DNA of 46,883 nt, taken from NCBI GenBank assembly GCA_033297075.1, contig MU858294.1:1-46883 (forward strand), in the 5' to 3' direction. The notes below the pieces were generated by a model, which did not search any database, was not told where the DNA came from, and saw only the letters and a list, made by a program, of their open reading frames with translations. Every line of letters starts with the position of its first letter. The stretch's first letter is position 1. This stretch comes from Rhypophila decipiens. Lineage: Eukaryota; Ascomycota; Sordariomycetes; Sordariales; Naviculisporaceae. Below are positions 1 to 11,128 of the stretch, one piece after another. Made by a program: the position numbers and the translations under genes.

Positions 1-93
<93 letters not shown>
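1..93. repeat. Poly-C homopolymer at contig start, probable artefact
   Basis: The first 93 bases are uninterrupted C. Telomeric repeats of filamentous fungi are TTAGGG/CCCTAA, and none is seen. An exact homopolymer at a sequence end is typical of a sequencing or assembly artefact, for example no-signal poly-G calls of two-colour sequencing chemistry read on the other strand. I treat it as non-biological. Confidence 0.85.
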
Positions 94-95
<2 letters not shown>

Positions 96-1018
96 TGGAT
101 TGGATGCGATGGGTTATGGTAACGGTACCCAGGAGTTGGCTGCATCACGGGAAGGACGGCTAGCCATGACCGGGCGGGGAGGTCTTCTGGAGTTTAGGGA
201 TGGCTTGGGAAAGGGAAAGGGAATAATACGGCTACGGATACTGCCGCTTCACTACAGTAGCAACACGAGGTACCTACCATACCGTACGATACCAAGGCCT
301 TGCGAATCCTTCATTCAAGTACCGTACGTACGGGTACCTCCCTGGGTATCATGGATGGTATGGTTGAAGTTCGAGTTGCGTTGCGTTGCGTTGTCACGCG
401 CGGAGCGACTTGTAATACGGACCAAGACAATACAGTAGAGTAGATCACTACCTTGTTGATGAATATCAGAATATCTGCAATTGCTATAATTAAAACTTCG
501 AACCTACTACTTACTGCCTACTCTCCCTTATGAAGTTTCTATATCACATCAACTTAGCATCCTCCTCTATTGTTTCTATTTCTTCTTGTGGATGAGGATA
601 GGTACGAAATATTCCAGCTCGCACCCTGGTGAAAGATTCCGATGTATACTCATCCGTAAAGCAGAATCACTCACTCACTCACTCACTCAGTGAACCACAC
701 GCTCTTAATGAACTCCATTTCATTACATATAAGCAAACAAGCAGTGCTTGTCATGTATGTATGTATGTACTGTACTGTACATAGTCAACCGCCAGCGATG
801 GTACCTATTGGTCTTTCCATCGATCGATCCATACCATACCCCCTTACACTCTTCTAATGTACATGTACATCCAATCACTTGTCTTTCTTGCCCGGTATCT
901 CTTCTCTACTCTTCTCTGCTCTTCTCTGCTCTTCTCTTCTCTTCTCTTCTCTACCTGCCAGGTAGTTAAGATTCCTCTCCCTAGTCCCTAGGGGTTTACT
1001 AAACTCCCTTCGTAGTAT
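94..1018. other. Non-coding, with simple repeats
   Basis: No supportable gene. The stretch is rich in GTAC-type short palindromes (around 250-340 and 760-870). It holds a TCAC/CTCA microsatellite near 668-689 and a CT-rich CTCTT repeat at about 897-951, just downstream of the small minus-strand gene. The ORFs here are short and built from these repeats. Confidence 0.6.
897..951. repeat. CTCTT-type pyrimidine microsatellite
   Basis: Degenerate tandem copies of TCTTCTC/TCTGCTC on the plus strand, about 55 bp, lying about 70 bp beyond the stop codon of the minus-strand gene at 1019. Probably neutral simple sequence in its 3' flank. Confidence 0.8.
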
Positions 1019-1630
1019 TTACTCCCCTTTCGCAGCAGACTCTGACTCCTCTGACTGGGGTTTCTTCTCCCCCCTCAACCCCGCCAAACGAAGCTGGTTC
1101 CTTTTGCCCAACACCCTCAGTGTATTCTCCCTCTCCCAAGGCGTCATCTCGGGCCAGTTGGCAATCCTCCCCAGCGTCCCATCACGATTCACCACCGTCG
1201 GTCCCAGATGATCCAAGGCAATAGCCTGGCCGTTTACCTCTACCGTTGTCGTTCGTTCGTCTTGCTGTTGTGCTGGTGACACATCCTCTGGTGCTGGTAG
1301 CGGGAGGGGCGCCGCCTGATGATTTGCGGGTTTGGGTGTTGTCTCTGGTTCTGGTTCCCTTACCAAGTAGGATGTGTTTCTTGCTGCTGTCGTCTCTTCT
1401 TTGGGAAGTTCAACCTCTGCTGCTTCCTCTACCTCGACAGCATGTGGTTTGGTATTATGGGTCTCTTCGGCTGATGCCATCTTGGAGCTGGTACTGAAAC
1501 TTGGGAAACGGTTCTGCTGCTGTGTATGGTATCGGTATCTGTTGAAATGCAGTGGTGTTGTTGGATGCTGTAATTGTACTGCTGTATGGATACGTGCAAT
1601 CCTGTGCGCTGTGTAACAGGCACGGAACAT
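1019..1630 (-). CDS. Small conserved fungal protein, probably mitochondrial
   Basis: Single-exon ORF of 203 residues. The first ~50 residues have no Asp or Glu, are rich in Arg, His, Ser and Thr, and end with an RFPSFSTSS stretch. That is the usual look of a fungal mitochondrial presequence, so I keep the upstream start at 1630. A shorter form from the internal Met at 1483 (MASAEETHN) would be cytosolic and is the main alternative. The middle (about 50-130) is acidic and Pro/Glu/Thr-rich and probably disordered. The C-terminal ~65 residues form the ordered part (LDHLGPTVVNRDGTLGRI, then WPEMTPWERENTLRVLGKRN). I recognise this pattern as a small conserved fungal protein of unknown function. 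It has no enzyme motif. No intron is needed. Confidence 0.75.
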   Translation of the reverse strand: MFRACYTAHRIARIHTAVQLQHPTTPLHFNRYRYHTQQQNRFPSFSTSSKMASAEETHNTKPHAVEVEEAAEVELPKEETTAARNTSYLVREPEPETTPKPANHQAAPLPLPAPEDVSPAQQQDERTTTVEVNGQAIALDHLGPTVVNRDGTLGRIANWPEMTPWERENTLRVLGKRNQLRLAGLRGEKKPQSEESESAAKGE

Positions 1631-4599
1631 AACAACCCAGGTGGCTAGGTAAGAAGGCAGATCCTTCTTTTCCGCAGGTGAGAGGAACTTGACTTGGCCC
1701 GATTCGACAAGAGGCTGATGGTGAGCTCCCGGGGCTCGGTGACGTGCTCGCTGCTGATGCTGCAGGCGGTTACGGATGCGGGGCCGGAGGTAGACCCGTT
1801 TTTTTCTTCACGAATTCTCCTTGTGGTCTGTTCTGAAATGGTATTGGGGATCGTTGGATGCGCGCAGGAGAGGGTATGATTCCAGTCCGTAGGTCAAGAG
1901 TTCAGGTCAGCCGAGGAACTGCGTGGGGGTTTCGATGCGTGCACCCGTGTTCGTTTTCCGGTGGTTGTGAAGTGGATGTTTTGCAGCGGAGGTTGAGGTC
2001 CAGACTCTTTTGATGTGGAGAAGGCGGTTTCAATACGGATACCCCTGGCTGTCAATACGGTACTAGTAATTGCGGTGTACGGCCCTCGTTCATGGTACTC
2101 TGAGCAGGACCGTCAAATCGATCGATTTTGCTGATTGCTTGAGCCTTTCGAGTGTCTTCACAGCTGAGATTTATTCCCCATGATGAGAACTTGTTGACTT
2201 GTTGACGGTGTCGTTGAAATTATACCCGTCAGGCTCGTTTCCGTGGAAGCGTCTAGAAAAGTCTCCAAATTTGGAGAGCATCTCAGTGTCAACAATGCAT
2301 TCTCCACCAGCCCCTATTCCCAACAACATGCCTGATTCGAGATGCGAATGCAGACTATGCACAAAAAAGTCGAAATATGAGCCAAAGTCTCATATGGATA
2401 TTATTGGGAGGCTTCAAGTGATGATGCAGTTTATTCCAGATATTGAACTGGAACCTGGAACCAAAATGGTAACGCTTACGGGAAAAGTCTTGAATCAGGA
2501 GATGAAAGGCACGAACAAGACCCTGGAAAGCACGCCATTGCTTACGCGACGATTCACACAATGTATTCTTGAGGAAATTTTAATTCATCCTCCCGTCCCT
2601 TTGCGTGCCCTCTTCCGACCACACTCTCTTGTTGGAAGTTCTGGGTTTGGACCAAAGTTGGATCGTCGAGGCAAGTCAGAGCGATCATTATCCGATCGAG
2701 TTGCCCCGAGTATGGATATTGCAAATCGCATCATCGACGGGATGTGACTTTCCTCTTCAGACAGTATGTGTGTCTACTTTACACGCTCGCCCACTAGGGG
2801 TAGGATCATCGCCAGTTCATATATGTCTGACTGGGCGGGCGTGTGGGCATCATGTACGGTCCCTCCTTGTTTGGAAGAAGGAGCCGTGGACTGGAAGAAG
2901 AGCAGTCATGGTAGGCTATGAGCAGAGAGATGTCTGCTTCATGTTCATGATAGGCAAAAATGGTCAAGGGAGCTTCAGGCGACGGTGACGGCGATAGCCA
3001 ACAACCGCTTCCCTTTCTGGTCTTCAATATTGTGTTCTGGACCTCCCAGCTCACCCCATCGTCGCGAGGAAAAACCAAAAGAAGAACATCTCGACCTCAG
3101 TCCATAACCGAGAGACAGCACTGGTGAGGAGCAAGGCAGGGAGCGGCAATCCACGGCTTTCTGTGATCAGCCGTCTTTTCTCCCAGTGGCTGATCATCAT
3201 GTCTCTCTTCCACAGTCGCAAGACTGCAACCCAAGGCCAAACGAAAGGGTTGCCGAGCTCAGACAGCCGCCAGCAGAGAAGGGATCCAAAGATCCATCCC
3301 ACGTCTACAATTCACGGCCGCTCTAGATCCTGTCTGCCGGGCAGGCGGTAGGTGCCTCGGGACGCATAGCATGGACAAAAGGGCCAGACTGGGCCGGGCT
3401 GGTTGTCATAGTTTGAATGAGAAGGAGGAAGGGCAGAAGCACGGGCAGGGTGTATGAATTACGTACAAAAGGCCATCCTGACTGGACAGAATACCGTAGG
3501 TGAACTACACGCCCCCTATAACCGTCCTCCTCGACGCGGCTGAACGGGCTTGCCGGTTGTCGTGCCGCCGCAGGGTCTTTCCTGGGCTTGCGTGGACTGT
3601 GTATGCCCGTACTCTACACTACAGTCCCCCACGCACACGTGCGTGTATTGTCTTTCGGTAGACCACCTGCTTGACAATACTGATATTCCATACCGTAGTG
3701 TACGGACTACGGAGTAATTATAAGGTAAAACGCGATCCTACGGGTGGGGGGCGGACATGGCTAACAAAGAATCTCGGTCCGAATGGTTCCTGAAGTACAC
3801 TATAGACACGCCGAGGTTAAAGTTTTGATGCCCAGGATGAAGACATTCTCTGCCGGCAATGGTCACGATCCCCTCAACATTTGCTTAAGAATACCGGTAG
3901 TAAAATAAACATCTCCGAGGACTAGAGGCTTGAAGATTTAGACATTGTATTGCCCTTGGCGCGCAGACTCTTAGGAGGCTGCCAACCACATTATAGGGCA
4001 GGGGGAACACAAGGACGTAGAATCTCATATGTTCGACTTGCCTCATTCTGGGCCGCCTTGATAACTTCTAACCCGAAAAACTATCAACACCAACACCATT
4101 CATTTCTAGTCTAGCAACATACCCCGTAAGCAGGCCTTCAAAACCTGGAATCCACTAACGGCATCCGTTCCATACTCCTCTATCGGATGTCCATGGCGTT
4201 AACTCTCCACTCCACTGCTCAATAAGGAGCTCATCCATCTTGAACTCCAACACGAACATGACATAACCACAAGGTCACACAAGATCAAGTTATAACCATG
4301 TAAACCAGAGCCCACACAAAAGCCGCCACCACTTGATTATCATCCTCTCTCACAAAACACCGTCTACTATCTCGACATTATGAACAAAGGCGGACAAAGA
4401 GATTTCTTCGACGAGCTGTCCCTATACAAGGCCCTTCTCTGTGGAACTCGATGTTAGAGCTGTGGTAGTAGAGGTGATCTGACCTTGGCTAGCATCTTAG
4501 GTCATTAACTCTGTGTACACCTGTGATGCGATCTTCTGGTTGATGGTATTTATCGTGTAATTCAATGGGGCATATAGCGAGCTATTGTTTACAGGTAGA
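1631..4599. other. Intergenic, no supported gene
   Basis: Overlapping open frames of up to 182 codons occur on both strands between 2171 and 3350, but none shows a recognisable domain, a credible start context or splice-linked continuation. From 3360 to 4600 the frames are short. I see no tRNA or rRNA signature. Confidence 0.5.
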
Positions 4600-4827
4600 G
4601 TAGGTATGTAACTTCCTGATATCGACTGCTCCGGCTGCCGGACGAGGGACATTGGTCCAACTACCTACTACTACTTGCTCGAAATATCTGATATCATAAT
4701 ATAGTCTGAAGGAAATACCGGAACAACCTAAAGATATATTATAACATACTCTGAGAATAATGTTATAACGTAAGTAAAGACAGGATATAAATCTCAACGA
4801 ACCCTAGAGATAAGGGATGACGAGCAC

Positions 4828-5055
4828 AGTAGTAAGAAATTATCATACTCAAGATGCTAATACCGAGTAAGATGTTTATTTCTTATGAAGTAATCTATCT
4901 AGCTACACGAAGGCAATGAAAAGGTAAATCGCTCCTCACTTAATAGTACCGAATATAAAGTACCTTAGTACTAGGATAATGATAAGAAAGTGGGTAAAGT
5001 ATAAAATAGAAGTATGGTAGTAAGAAATCATCATCCTTAAGATGCTAATACCGAG
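4828..5055. repeat. Imperfect 40-bp direct repeat
   Basis: Copies at 4828-4867 and 5016-5055, both ending AAGATGCTAATACCGAG, differ at a few positions that include C/T pairs. The second copy lies inside the loop of the larger inverted repeat (arms at 4909-4998 and 5377-5468), the first just outside its left arm. The surrounding DNA is markedly AT-rich compared with the flanking genes. Confidence 0.75.
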
Positions 5056-5468
5056 ACGTTTAGATGATCTAAGATCTTATAAAAACACTGTTTTAATTAG
5101 TAAAGTATCTACACAGTAATAAGCAGGTGGTCTCAGGATCTAACCGAAATTGAAGTGAAATCATATTACCATATAACTGCCACCAATATTACGATCAATT
5201 CTTCGTATACTGTCTAACAAAATATGCCTCAAGTATAGAAAGAACACCCTTTTTGTCATGTTACTGCCGCAGTTTCCAAATAATATCATATCATGCCCGA
5301 ACTCTTATATACATGATTTCCAGTGTTCGTATATGCCTGTTCCGTTTAACTTCCTCTTCTTGCCCTCTGTTTCATGATTTACCCACTTCCTCATCATCAT
5401 CCCAGTGCTGAGGTACTTTATATTCGGTACTATTAAGTGAGGTAGCGATGTACCTTTTCATTACCTTC
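4909..5468. repeat. AT-rich inverted repeat with RIP-like decay
   Basis: The left arm, about 4909-4998 with a weaker extension to about 5010, matches the reverse complement of about 5377-5468. By eye there are about nine differences over 90 positions. Seven are C/T or G/A transitions, several at CpA/TpG sites (for example CTCAGCAC in the right arm, read in reverse, against CTTAGTAC in the left). The arms share the exact core TAATAGTACCGAATATAAAG. The structure could be a foldback element, a MITE or the edge of a degraded transposon. No clear target-site duplication is visible. The right arm ends about 56 bp from the stop codon of the aminotransferase gene. Confidence 0.8.
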
Positions 5469-5524
5469 ATGCAGCCAGACAGACCACTTCATGAGAAAGG
5501 TTAAGCTCGAGAGGCAAGAGCAGT

Positions 5525-7547
5525 TTACTTCTTCCAAGCACCACTCGCCTTCTTGAACCTATTGGGAACAAAATGGTCAGCAAATGATCAACTGGGCTGG
5601 ACCCCATCTTCCCTGGCGCTGGAGACAACGACCTCAGATCATACCACAATCGAACAGAAAAGAAAACTCACTTGTTAACAACCCGTTCAATCCCATCCAG
5701 CCCCATCTTGAGCGTCTCCATCCTCGGCCCATACGAGAACCTCACAAAGTGATGACACGGACTATCAAACAAGTCCCTCCGCTTCGCAGGATTCAAATCA
5801 AAGAAAATCCCCGGGACCACAATGACCTTCTCCTCCAAACAAGCCTGAAAGAAGTTCAAGCCGTCAGAGATCTGCTGCGGCAAGCCCTCGAGATTCAACC
5901 ACAGGTAAAACGTCGAGTCGGGCACGGTATTGATCGTAAAGCCCATCCCGCGCAGGCGGTCAATGACGTGATCTCTCTTGTCACGGAAATGGCGTTGTAG
6001 GGCCACCATTTCTTTCTGGACGAGGGAGGGCTCGAGCATGGGGATTGCGGCCTCTTGGAAGGGGACGTTTGTGCCGCCGTCTAGGTAAGATCCGCATGAG
6101 CCGATTCTATAAGACAGATGTTAGTGGATGGTGTTGGGATGATGGGCATGGGAGCACAAACGCCTTGATGAATTCCTTGGGCCCAAGGATCCAAGCTACA
6201 CGCCAGCCGGGGAGACGGAACCGCTTAGTCAGTCCGTCAATGATGAGCACATCGTCTTCATCCACGTCGTCGACGTTTTCCTTCACAAAGTAAGTCAGTC
6301 AAGACCGAGAGTCGAGCAAGAAGCAGATACTCACAGCAGCGCTGACAGTCGTGCCATCACAGTCGCTTGTGTAGTTGTAGCCCGAGTAGAATTCGTCCGA
6401 GACGAGCGTCGCGCGCTCACGGCACAGGTCTTGGATCTCGGCCAGCTCTGGGTTCTTGACGACTCGGCCGGTGGGATTACGCGGGTTCGAGGTGAGGATG
6501 ACGCCGGTGCCGCGGGCAATTTCCTCGGCAATCTTTTGGGGGTGGATGTGATAGCCCTCTTCCTCTGAGAGGGGGATGGGGATAGCAGCAAACTGACAGA
6601 TGTTAGTATATGTTAGTACAGGTAAAGACATGTGAATTCGTGATATCAGGGAGAAATAAATGTCTATATATGAGGACTAGGACATTCTCACATTTTTGAA
6701 CAAAGAAAGCATCTCGTTATACGCTGTTATCACGTCAGTAAAATCACAGGTTAGCATGAAAGAGCCGAGTCAAACATGAAAACCCACCAGTGTAATCCGG
6801 AATGAAGAAGCCGACATAGGCGTTATTCAACACGGCCGCGATACGAATCAGACCAGCACGCCCGCCCGGGACGATAGCCACGTTTTCCCACGTGTACTGG
6901 CTGGGCTTGCCCTTGCGATGCATCTCATTGTAGAGACGGGCCACGGCCACTCTCAGGGGCTTGATGCCGGCCGTGGGTCCATACTCGCGGCTGTTGACGC
7001 TGATATCGAGGGTCTTGGGCCGGGGGAAGCAGCCTTCTATTTCATCGTCGACCTCGGGGGCACCCTCTGCAGATGGATATTAGTTACTGTGATGGTGCTA
7101 GGTGAATGGGATGAGCGATAAACATACGGCCGAGATTTGCCCACTTGTCGGGCTCATCAAAGAAACCGTGCTCGCCTGCGCGCTCAGTACACCAGACGAC
7201 GCCGGTTGAAGCTCTCGTAGCATCGAGGCCGGCATGGGGGAGGTGACTGTGGTTATGTCAGTCATAAAGCCAAGCCTGCGTGTCTCTGGAGAGTGAGACA
7301 TACCCTTCGTGTGCAGCACGGAACTGTCTATGGACCTTGCTGCTGGTCTCTGTTTCTTCACGTCAGCCAATGTTAAGATTCGGGATACCGCCACTGAATG
7401 CGCACCATTATTGCTCGGCCCTCCAATAGAGAAGCGGCGACAAGGACGGGGCACGCCCGTGTTCCGGTTGATACTAAACTTGCGGGAGCCGAAGCTCAGG
7501 ACGTTGACCATTGGCTCGGGGTCGGCGGGGTCCTCCATCGCGGACAT
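5525..7547 (-). CDS. PLP-dependent aminotransferase (fold type I, class I/II)
   Basis: Minus-strand gene of nine exons: 7406-7547, 7304-7349, 7128-7246, 6788-7066, 6692-6723, 6335-6592, 6162-6280, 5672-6106 and 5525-5558. The joined frame is 488 codons (487 residues) with every junction in phase. Exon 5 is only 32 nt and exon 9 only 34 nt. The aminotransferase core includes SNPRNPTGR (Asn245 contacts PLP), SDEFYSGY (Asp272 and Tyr275) and the Schiff-base Lys311 in DGLTKRFRLPGWR. The C-terminal FVRFSYGPR should hold the substrate-carboxylate Arg. The domain runs from about residue 95 to the end; residues 1-50 are not recognisable. The fold predicts amino-group transfer from an amino acid to a 2-oxo acid, probably in the cytosol, since no presequence is evident. 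The substrate cannot be read from sequence. The first intron (donor GTGCGC) is the least certain junction. Confidence 0.9.
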
Positions 7548-10018
7548 GGCGGCTTAGGTCTGTTGGGTAGGAGGATACTGTTTCTGTCAAGAAAGGTGAG
7601 AGAGGGACGGATTTTGTAGGTTGTATATGGAGTCTGCGGGAAGGAGTCGATCGCTTCTGCTCGTCGTAGTCGAGGTCAAAATCAAGGTTTGGGTGTTTGT
7701 GGGACCTGGATCGGAAATTTTGAACCAAGACGGGAAAGCAATTGACTGGCTTTAAGGATTCATGTGTGACATAGCCCGCAGCTGCAATTTGCCAGCATTA
7801 GACCTTGGGCATGTTCCTCTGATGTTAGGTTTCCAGGCAATTTACAGTACCGTGCTGGACGCTTGCTCACCGCAACATGATGATTGATACGAAGTGAGGA
7901 CCCGAGTGGTCCAACCAGATAAATGGGATCAGGCAGCCCGTTCTTATAACAAATCATTTCAGACCTGTGCTCTATCTGTGACCAACAGGAGATATTCCCG
8001 GACTGGTGAGAAATTCTGGACAACGTTGACGGCAGCACCACATTCGAATCGGGCATGGGTCTCGAACATTAGCGCCAAGTCCTGTGACACTTTACAAAGC
8101 TTGTTTCGACAAGTTCCCGTCCCCATTCAAACCAACCACACGCCCATTAATTTCTTCCCTTTGACCAAAACTGCAGAATCTCTTACTGTGATTTCTTGAT
8201 AAGCGCCTCCAGCGGCTATCATCGTCTACGATAAACACAATCACTCGGATTTGGCTTCAGGATTGTTGCGCATACCGCGAGCGAATCAACATGTCAAGCT
8301 CCCCCACATGCTTGCTACCCCGCTGTGGCACAGGGGTTACTGACAGCTGAGCGGGGTAATCGCCCTACGACCACACTAACACCGCTGGGGGCCAGGCTCG
8401 TGGGTTAGGGCTGAGAGATCCCCTGCCAAGACATGGACAGTGCCCTGAACCCTTTCTGCCTCGTTTGTTTTGTTTCTGAACCAGATACCCGGGACCAGGC
8501 TGGAAACAAGATGGGATATCACTTACGGGCCTCACACCTTGGACACAGGCCTCCCTTACAGTCATATATCGGTGTGTTGGTCATACATGGCAGTGATGAA
8601 GGGCTGAGAAATTGTCAGAGTCGAGAGGGCTCATCGACTTTTTATGTCCCTGCCCGACGACTGAGAAGGTATAAAATCAGGACTTCCACGTGCCGCTCAC
8701 GCCAAACACACCGATTCGTTTATGGCTGAATCCGAATAACTGGAACTGAAACGTTTCAGAGGCCGTCATGATCGGTCCCTCGCTGTTGGGCCAGCCCCCG
8801 GCTCCTCGGCACGTCATCTGAGTGGGTCGGCGGTCGACGGGTAGGGCGGAGTGGGCGGAGTTGAGGCTCCAGGGGCAGATGACAGCAGCATGCTGTTCAA
8901 ACTGGGGAGCCAGAGTACCGGTACTCTCTGCCCTATCACCGAGTAAATCGAATGCTTCTGGAAACGTTCGAGAAGAGATGTTCTTCCATATGAAGTGTGC
9001 CCAAGAGACAAAGGTGCCGATGTTCCGAACTGATCTCCTGATAGAGGCCAGATTTTTTGCACTGCCATCCTGGTCTTGTTCGGCGCATCCTGGGGTTGAG
9101 TTGGACATGGTTGTCCTGATGTATCCGTAGAGTATTGATTACCATAATCTCGCATCTCTCAAACCTGAATGCGGCAAACTCAACAAAGGATACCGTGTCA
9201 ATTGCCGCCATCCGTGATGCTCATTAAACCAACCTGTGGGAAAGTCAAAGGAGGTTGTTCAGTTCAAGAAAGTCGAGGCGTTTTTGGCTCCATGCTGCGC
9301 CTCACTAACCGCGAGCAGCTAGCTTGTCATTTCAGCGTCACCCTGTTAGTGGGCCTTCGCCAATGCGCGCAAATCCTTAACACCCATACCCCACAAGGAA
9401 CAGGGGGCGGAGCATGAGAAACCTCAGAACACAGCCCACCTTCCCACTTCCTCTTCCATCGCGACTGAGAAAGCGAAATGGGCGATGATGGCAAGGCTCC
9501 CACCAAGGCAGTCATGCCTCTTGATTGGTCTCCTGATATTGGTCTTGTGCGATACCCCTTTTTTGAGGAATGCGATATAAAGAAGGCGTGGTAATTATCG
9601 ATAGGACCCTGGTACCAAAAGTTGTAGAAATAATTTACGCTACATTTTTCGTGTGGAATCATCCAAAGTTGCGACTTGCGACACGAGCGCAAATAAACTC
9701 ACGCCCCTTCCTTCTGCCGAACCAACACTTTTTGGCAAGAGCGTGAATCATCCACCAACACTCCACTCAAAGCTCCGCTCAGGTCAGGACAGCTCTTTCT
9801 GCACATTGGGAGCTCTGCCTATTCGCTGTCGCAAACCTCTTGACAACCCCGCAGTCAGAGCCAGCTCCATACATCAGGGAGACATCATCAGTCATCCTAT
9901 GGCCCTGCATCTTCACAAGTCCCACCACCACAGCTACTCTCAAAACTACAACACCGCTCGGCGCAACTCGGTAATCTTGATCCGCCCCAACAGCAATAAC
10001 TCGTCCTCCTCCTCCACA
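7548..10018. other. Intergenic, divergent promoter region
   Basis: Lies between the aminotransferase start (minus) and the vWA gene start (plus), so it should hold both promoters. A TATA-like GATATAAAG occurs near 9570, about 450 bp upstream of the vWA start. A 143-codon minus-strand frame at 8677-9108 overlaps two other minus-strand frames and has no recognisable domain. Nothing else can be supported. Confidence 0.5.
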
Positions 10019-11128
10019 ATGTCCTCGAGCAACAGACGATCCTTCTTCGGAAGCGTCAAGGACAAAATCTCCCGCAAGCCCTCCTTCACCAAGTCGTCCA
10101 GCAGTGTTAACAGCAATACCGGCTCGGCGCCCGTCTCCCCCGTCGACAGCTCGATCCAGTCGCAACGCTCAGCCCTGACGCCTTCACGAAACCCTTTCGC
10201 CGGAGCGCTCGCCGCAGGCACCGCAAGCGATGGGCCTCCACCACCATCCTACAACGAAGCCACCTCCCCCTCGGCAGCAGCCGCCCCATCCATAACCGTC
10301 AACCCACCAACCTCCTCCTTCAACCGATCCACCTCTCCCGCTCCATCAGGCGCAAGCGCAATCTCCCAGGCGTCCCTAAGCACGCCCGAAGACCCCTACG
10401 CCTTCCTCTCGACCTTTGACACAATGTTCCTCATCGACGACAGCGGTTCCATGGCGGGCTCTTCCTGGCGCGAGGTGAAAGAAGCCCTGCGCGCCATAAC
10501 GCCCATCTGCACCGCCCACGACGCCGACGGAATCGACGTCTTCTTCCTCAACTCCAAGAACCCCGCCCATTCTGACGGCGCCGGTTTCCCCAATGTCCGC
10601 GGCCCAGAGCAGGTCGAGGCCTTGTTCAACAGGGTACGACCGCACGGTGGCACGCCCACGGGCACAAGACTGAACCAGATCCTCAAGCCTTATCTGAGGG
10701 AGTACGAGCGCAAGATTGCCATGACGGGTGACCCCGACAATAGCGGTGTCAACCCGGTTAATATGATTGTCATTACCGACGGTGTGCCGACCGATGATCC
10801 CGAGTCGGTGATTGTGAGTATTGCGAAGAAGTTGGACAAGCTGGAGGCGCCGCCCTACCAGGTCGGCATCCAGTTCTTCCAGGTCGGCAAAGAGCCCGGC
10901 GCGGCGGAGGCGCTGAAGGAGCTGGATGATAATCTGGCCGAGCAGCACGACGGGATCAGGGATATAGTGGATACTGTCACCTGGAACAAGAGAGAGGGCG
11001 GGGCCGGTGGGTCGCTGAGTGCTGATGCTATTCTCAAGGTTGTGCTGGGTGCCGTGGTCAAGCGTCTGGATCGTCGACGGACTAGTGGTGAGTCGAGACG
11101 GCGCGCGCCGGGAGCGTTGGCTCCTTAG
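10019..11128 (+). CDS. von Willebrand factor A (vWA) domain protein
   Basis: Single-exon gene of 369 residues from the Met at 10019 (MSSSNRRSFFGS). The frame stays open upstream to 9653. I prefer 10019 because proteins of this fungal type usually begin with such a Ser/Arg-rich motif, but an upstream start at 9899 is possible. Residues 1-125 are Ser/Pro/Thr-rich and probably disordered. A vWA domain follows (about 132-340): the MIDAS motif DDSGS (Asp140, Ser142, Ser144) after a hydrophobic strand, the HGGTPTGT loop with the metal-binding Thr, and a hydrophobic VNMIVITDGVPTDD strand whose Asp completes the site. There is no signal peptide, so it is probably cytoplasmic. vWA domains mediate metal-dependent protein contacts; the partner is unknown. 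The C-terminus is Arg-rich. Confidence 0.88.
   Translation: MSSSNRRSFFGSVKDKISRKPSFTKSSSSVNSNTGSAPVSPVDSSIQSQRSALTPSRNPFAGALAAGTASDGPPPPSYNEATSPSAAAAPSITVNPPTSSFNRSTSPAPSGASAISQASLSTPEDPYAFLSTFDTMFLIDDSGSMAGSSWREVKEALRAITPICTAHDADGIDVFFLNSKNPAHSDGAGFPNVRGPEQVEALFNRVRPHGGTPTGTRLNQILKPYLREYERKIAMTGDPDNSGVNPVNMIVITDGVPTDDPESVIVSIAKKLDKLEAPPYQVGIQFFQVGKEPGAAEALKELDDNLAEQHDGIRDIVDTVTWNKREGGAGGSLSADAILKVVLGAVVKRLDRRRTSGESRRRAPGALAP

Noticed and set aside
1..93. Telomere at the window start
   Set aside because: Poly-C is not the TTAGGG-type repeat of filamentous fungi and no subtelomeric gene is present.
2199..2747. 182-codon plus-strand frame
   Set aside because: No recognisable domain, no splice-linked extension, and overlapping minus-strand frames of similar quality. 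Start and composition do not favour it over chance.
8677..9211. Three overlapping minus-strand frames up to 143 codons
   Set aside because: They occupy different frames of the same DNA, show no domain, and are in a probable promoter region.
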